This document shows, piece after piece, positions 63,774 through 64,000 of a DNA stretch of 64,000 nt. Each line of letters begins with the position of its first letter. The first letter of the stretch is position 1. This DNA is from Sphingomonadales bacterium (GTDB lineage: Bacteria > Pseudomonadota > Alphaproteobacteria > Sphingomonadales > Sphingomonadaceae), in assembly GCA_027486415.1 (NCBI GenBank), contig JAIXPC010000008.1:186001-250000 (forward strand), given 5' to 3'. The notes beneath the pieces are model-generated. The model saw only the letters and a program-made list of their open reading frames with translations, was not told the DNA's origin and searched no databases. A program made the position numbers and the translations under genes.

Positions 63774-63802
63774 GGGCGTCTGGCGCACATCGCCAGACGC
63801 CC
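63774..63802 (-). other. Stem-loop between atpE and atpF'
   Basis: Perfect 12-bp arms GGGCGTCTGGCG and CGCCAGACGCCC around a 5-base loop in the 72-base gap, without a following T run. Intercistronic hairpins after atpE are known to stabilise the upstream message and help produce excess c subunit. Confidence 0.7.
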
Positions 63803-63811
63803 GCGCCAAAA

Positions 63812-64000
63812 TCAGCCGAACGCCAGCGCCAGCGCGACGACGGCGGCGATCAGGCCCAGAGCTTCGGTCACGGCGAAGCCGAAGATCAGGCGGGCGCCGA
63901 GCTTGTCGGCAGCGGCCGGGTTGCGCAGCGCGCCCTGGAGGAACATGCCGAAGATGATGCCGACGCCGATGGCGGCGAAACCGGCACCCATGGCAGCGAG
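63812..64000 (-). CDS. atpE: ATP synthase F0 subunit c, C-terminal part (cut by window edge)
   Basis: The minus-strand frame ends at 63812 and encodes the loop (RNPAAADKLGARL) and second helix of the c ring (IFGFAVTEALGLIAAVVALALAFG), with the proton-carrying Glu in VTEALGL. The preceding part of helix 1 (GAGFAAIGVGIIFGMFLQGAL) is present. About 12 N-terminal residues are outside the window. Confidence 0.95.
   Translation of the reverse strand, partial: LAAMGAGFAAIGVGIIFGMFLQGALRNPAAADKLGARLIFGFAVTEALGLIAAVVALALAFG

Overview
The window is GC-rich, densely packed chromosomal DNA of an alphaproteobacterium, most likely a member of the Sphingomonadales. The evidence is: a ctrA response regulator next to its antagonist sciP; the PrsK/PrsR two-component pair with two PEPxxWA-type PEP-CTERM proteins; an ATP synthase operon with duplicated b subunits (b and b'); a Bpt-type leucyltransferase; and a class-II/III-like flagellar gene order (flbD-like, fliE, fliF). 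I cannot name the species. No rRNA, CRISPR array, insertion sequence or intact prophage is visible. No gene-free stretch exceeds 300 bases.

Layout. 1-2.5 kb: flagellar operon on the minus strand (sigma54 activator, fliE, fliF cut by the window edge) behind a consensus -24/-12 promoter. 2.6-8.1 kb: mnmA, the cell-cycle pair sciP-ctrA, and a tight rpiB-glyA-nrdR-trmJ operon. 8.4-16.4 kb: an OmpA-like protein, a hydrolase, acyl-CoA enzymes, murI, a PEP-CTERM protein, hemB-argC, an orphan GTA-type holin and tRNA-Pro. 16.6-20 kb: prsK-prsR. 20.2-23.2 kb: a MarR-EmrA-EmrB efflux operon with a palindromic operator. 23.2-30.8 kb: metabolic and transport genes, dxs, and a Zur/MerC pair. 31-40.6 kb: M28 peptidase, heme A synthase, rplM-rpsI, an outer-membrane barrel, DsbD and an SRAP protein. 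40.7-50 kb: amidase, second PEP-CTERM protein, amidohydrolase, AspH-type hydroxylase, ilvA, bpt. 50-57.8 kb: LysR, pgi, rnc-era-recO, parC. 57.8-59.6 kb: three tiny single-TM proteins, then an SPFH/band-7 protein and a ribbon-helix-helix protein behind a 30-bp palindrome. 59.6-64 kb: cca and neighbours, then the F0 part of ATP synthase (atpF, atpF', atpE cut by the edge).

How it fits together. Three regulatory layers recur. CtrA, encoded here, has perfect TTAA-N7-TTAA boxes in front of two envelope genes (an outer-membrane barrel at 35.7 kb and a PEP-CTERM protein at 43 kb) and near-consensus boxes at its own promoter and at the flagellar operon. Two sigma54 activators are present: an FlbD-like one for flagella and PrsR for PEP-CTERM/exopolysaccharide genes. 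Several small local circuits have visible operators: MarR, Zur/MerC and the SPFH locus. The least explained locus is the mini-TM/SPFH/RHH cluster at 57.8-59.6 kb.
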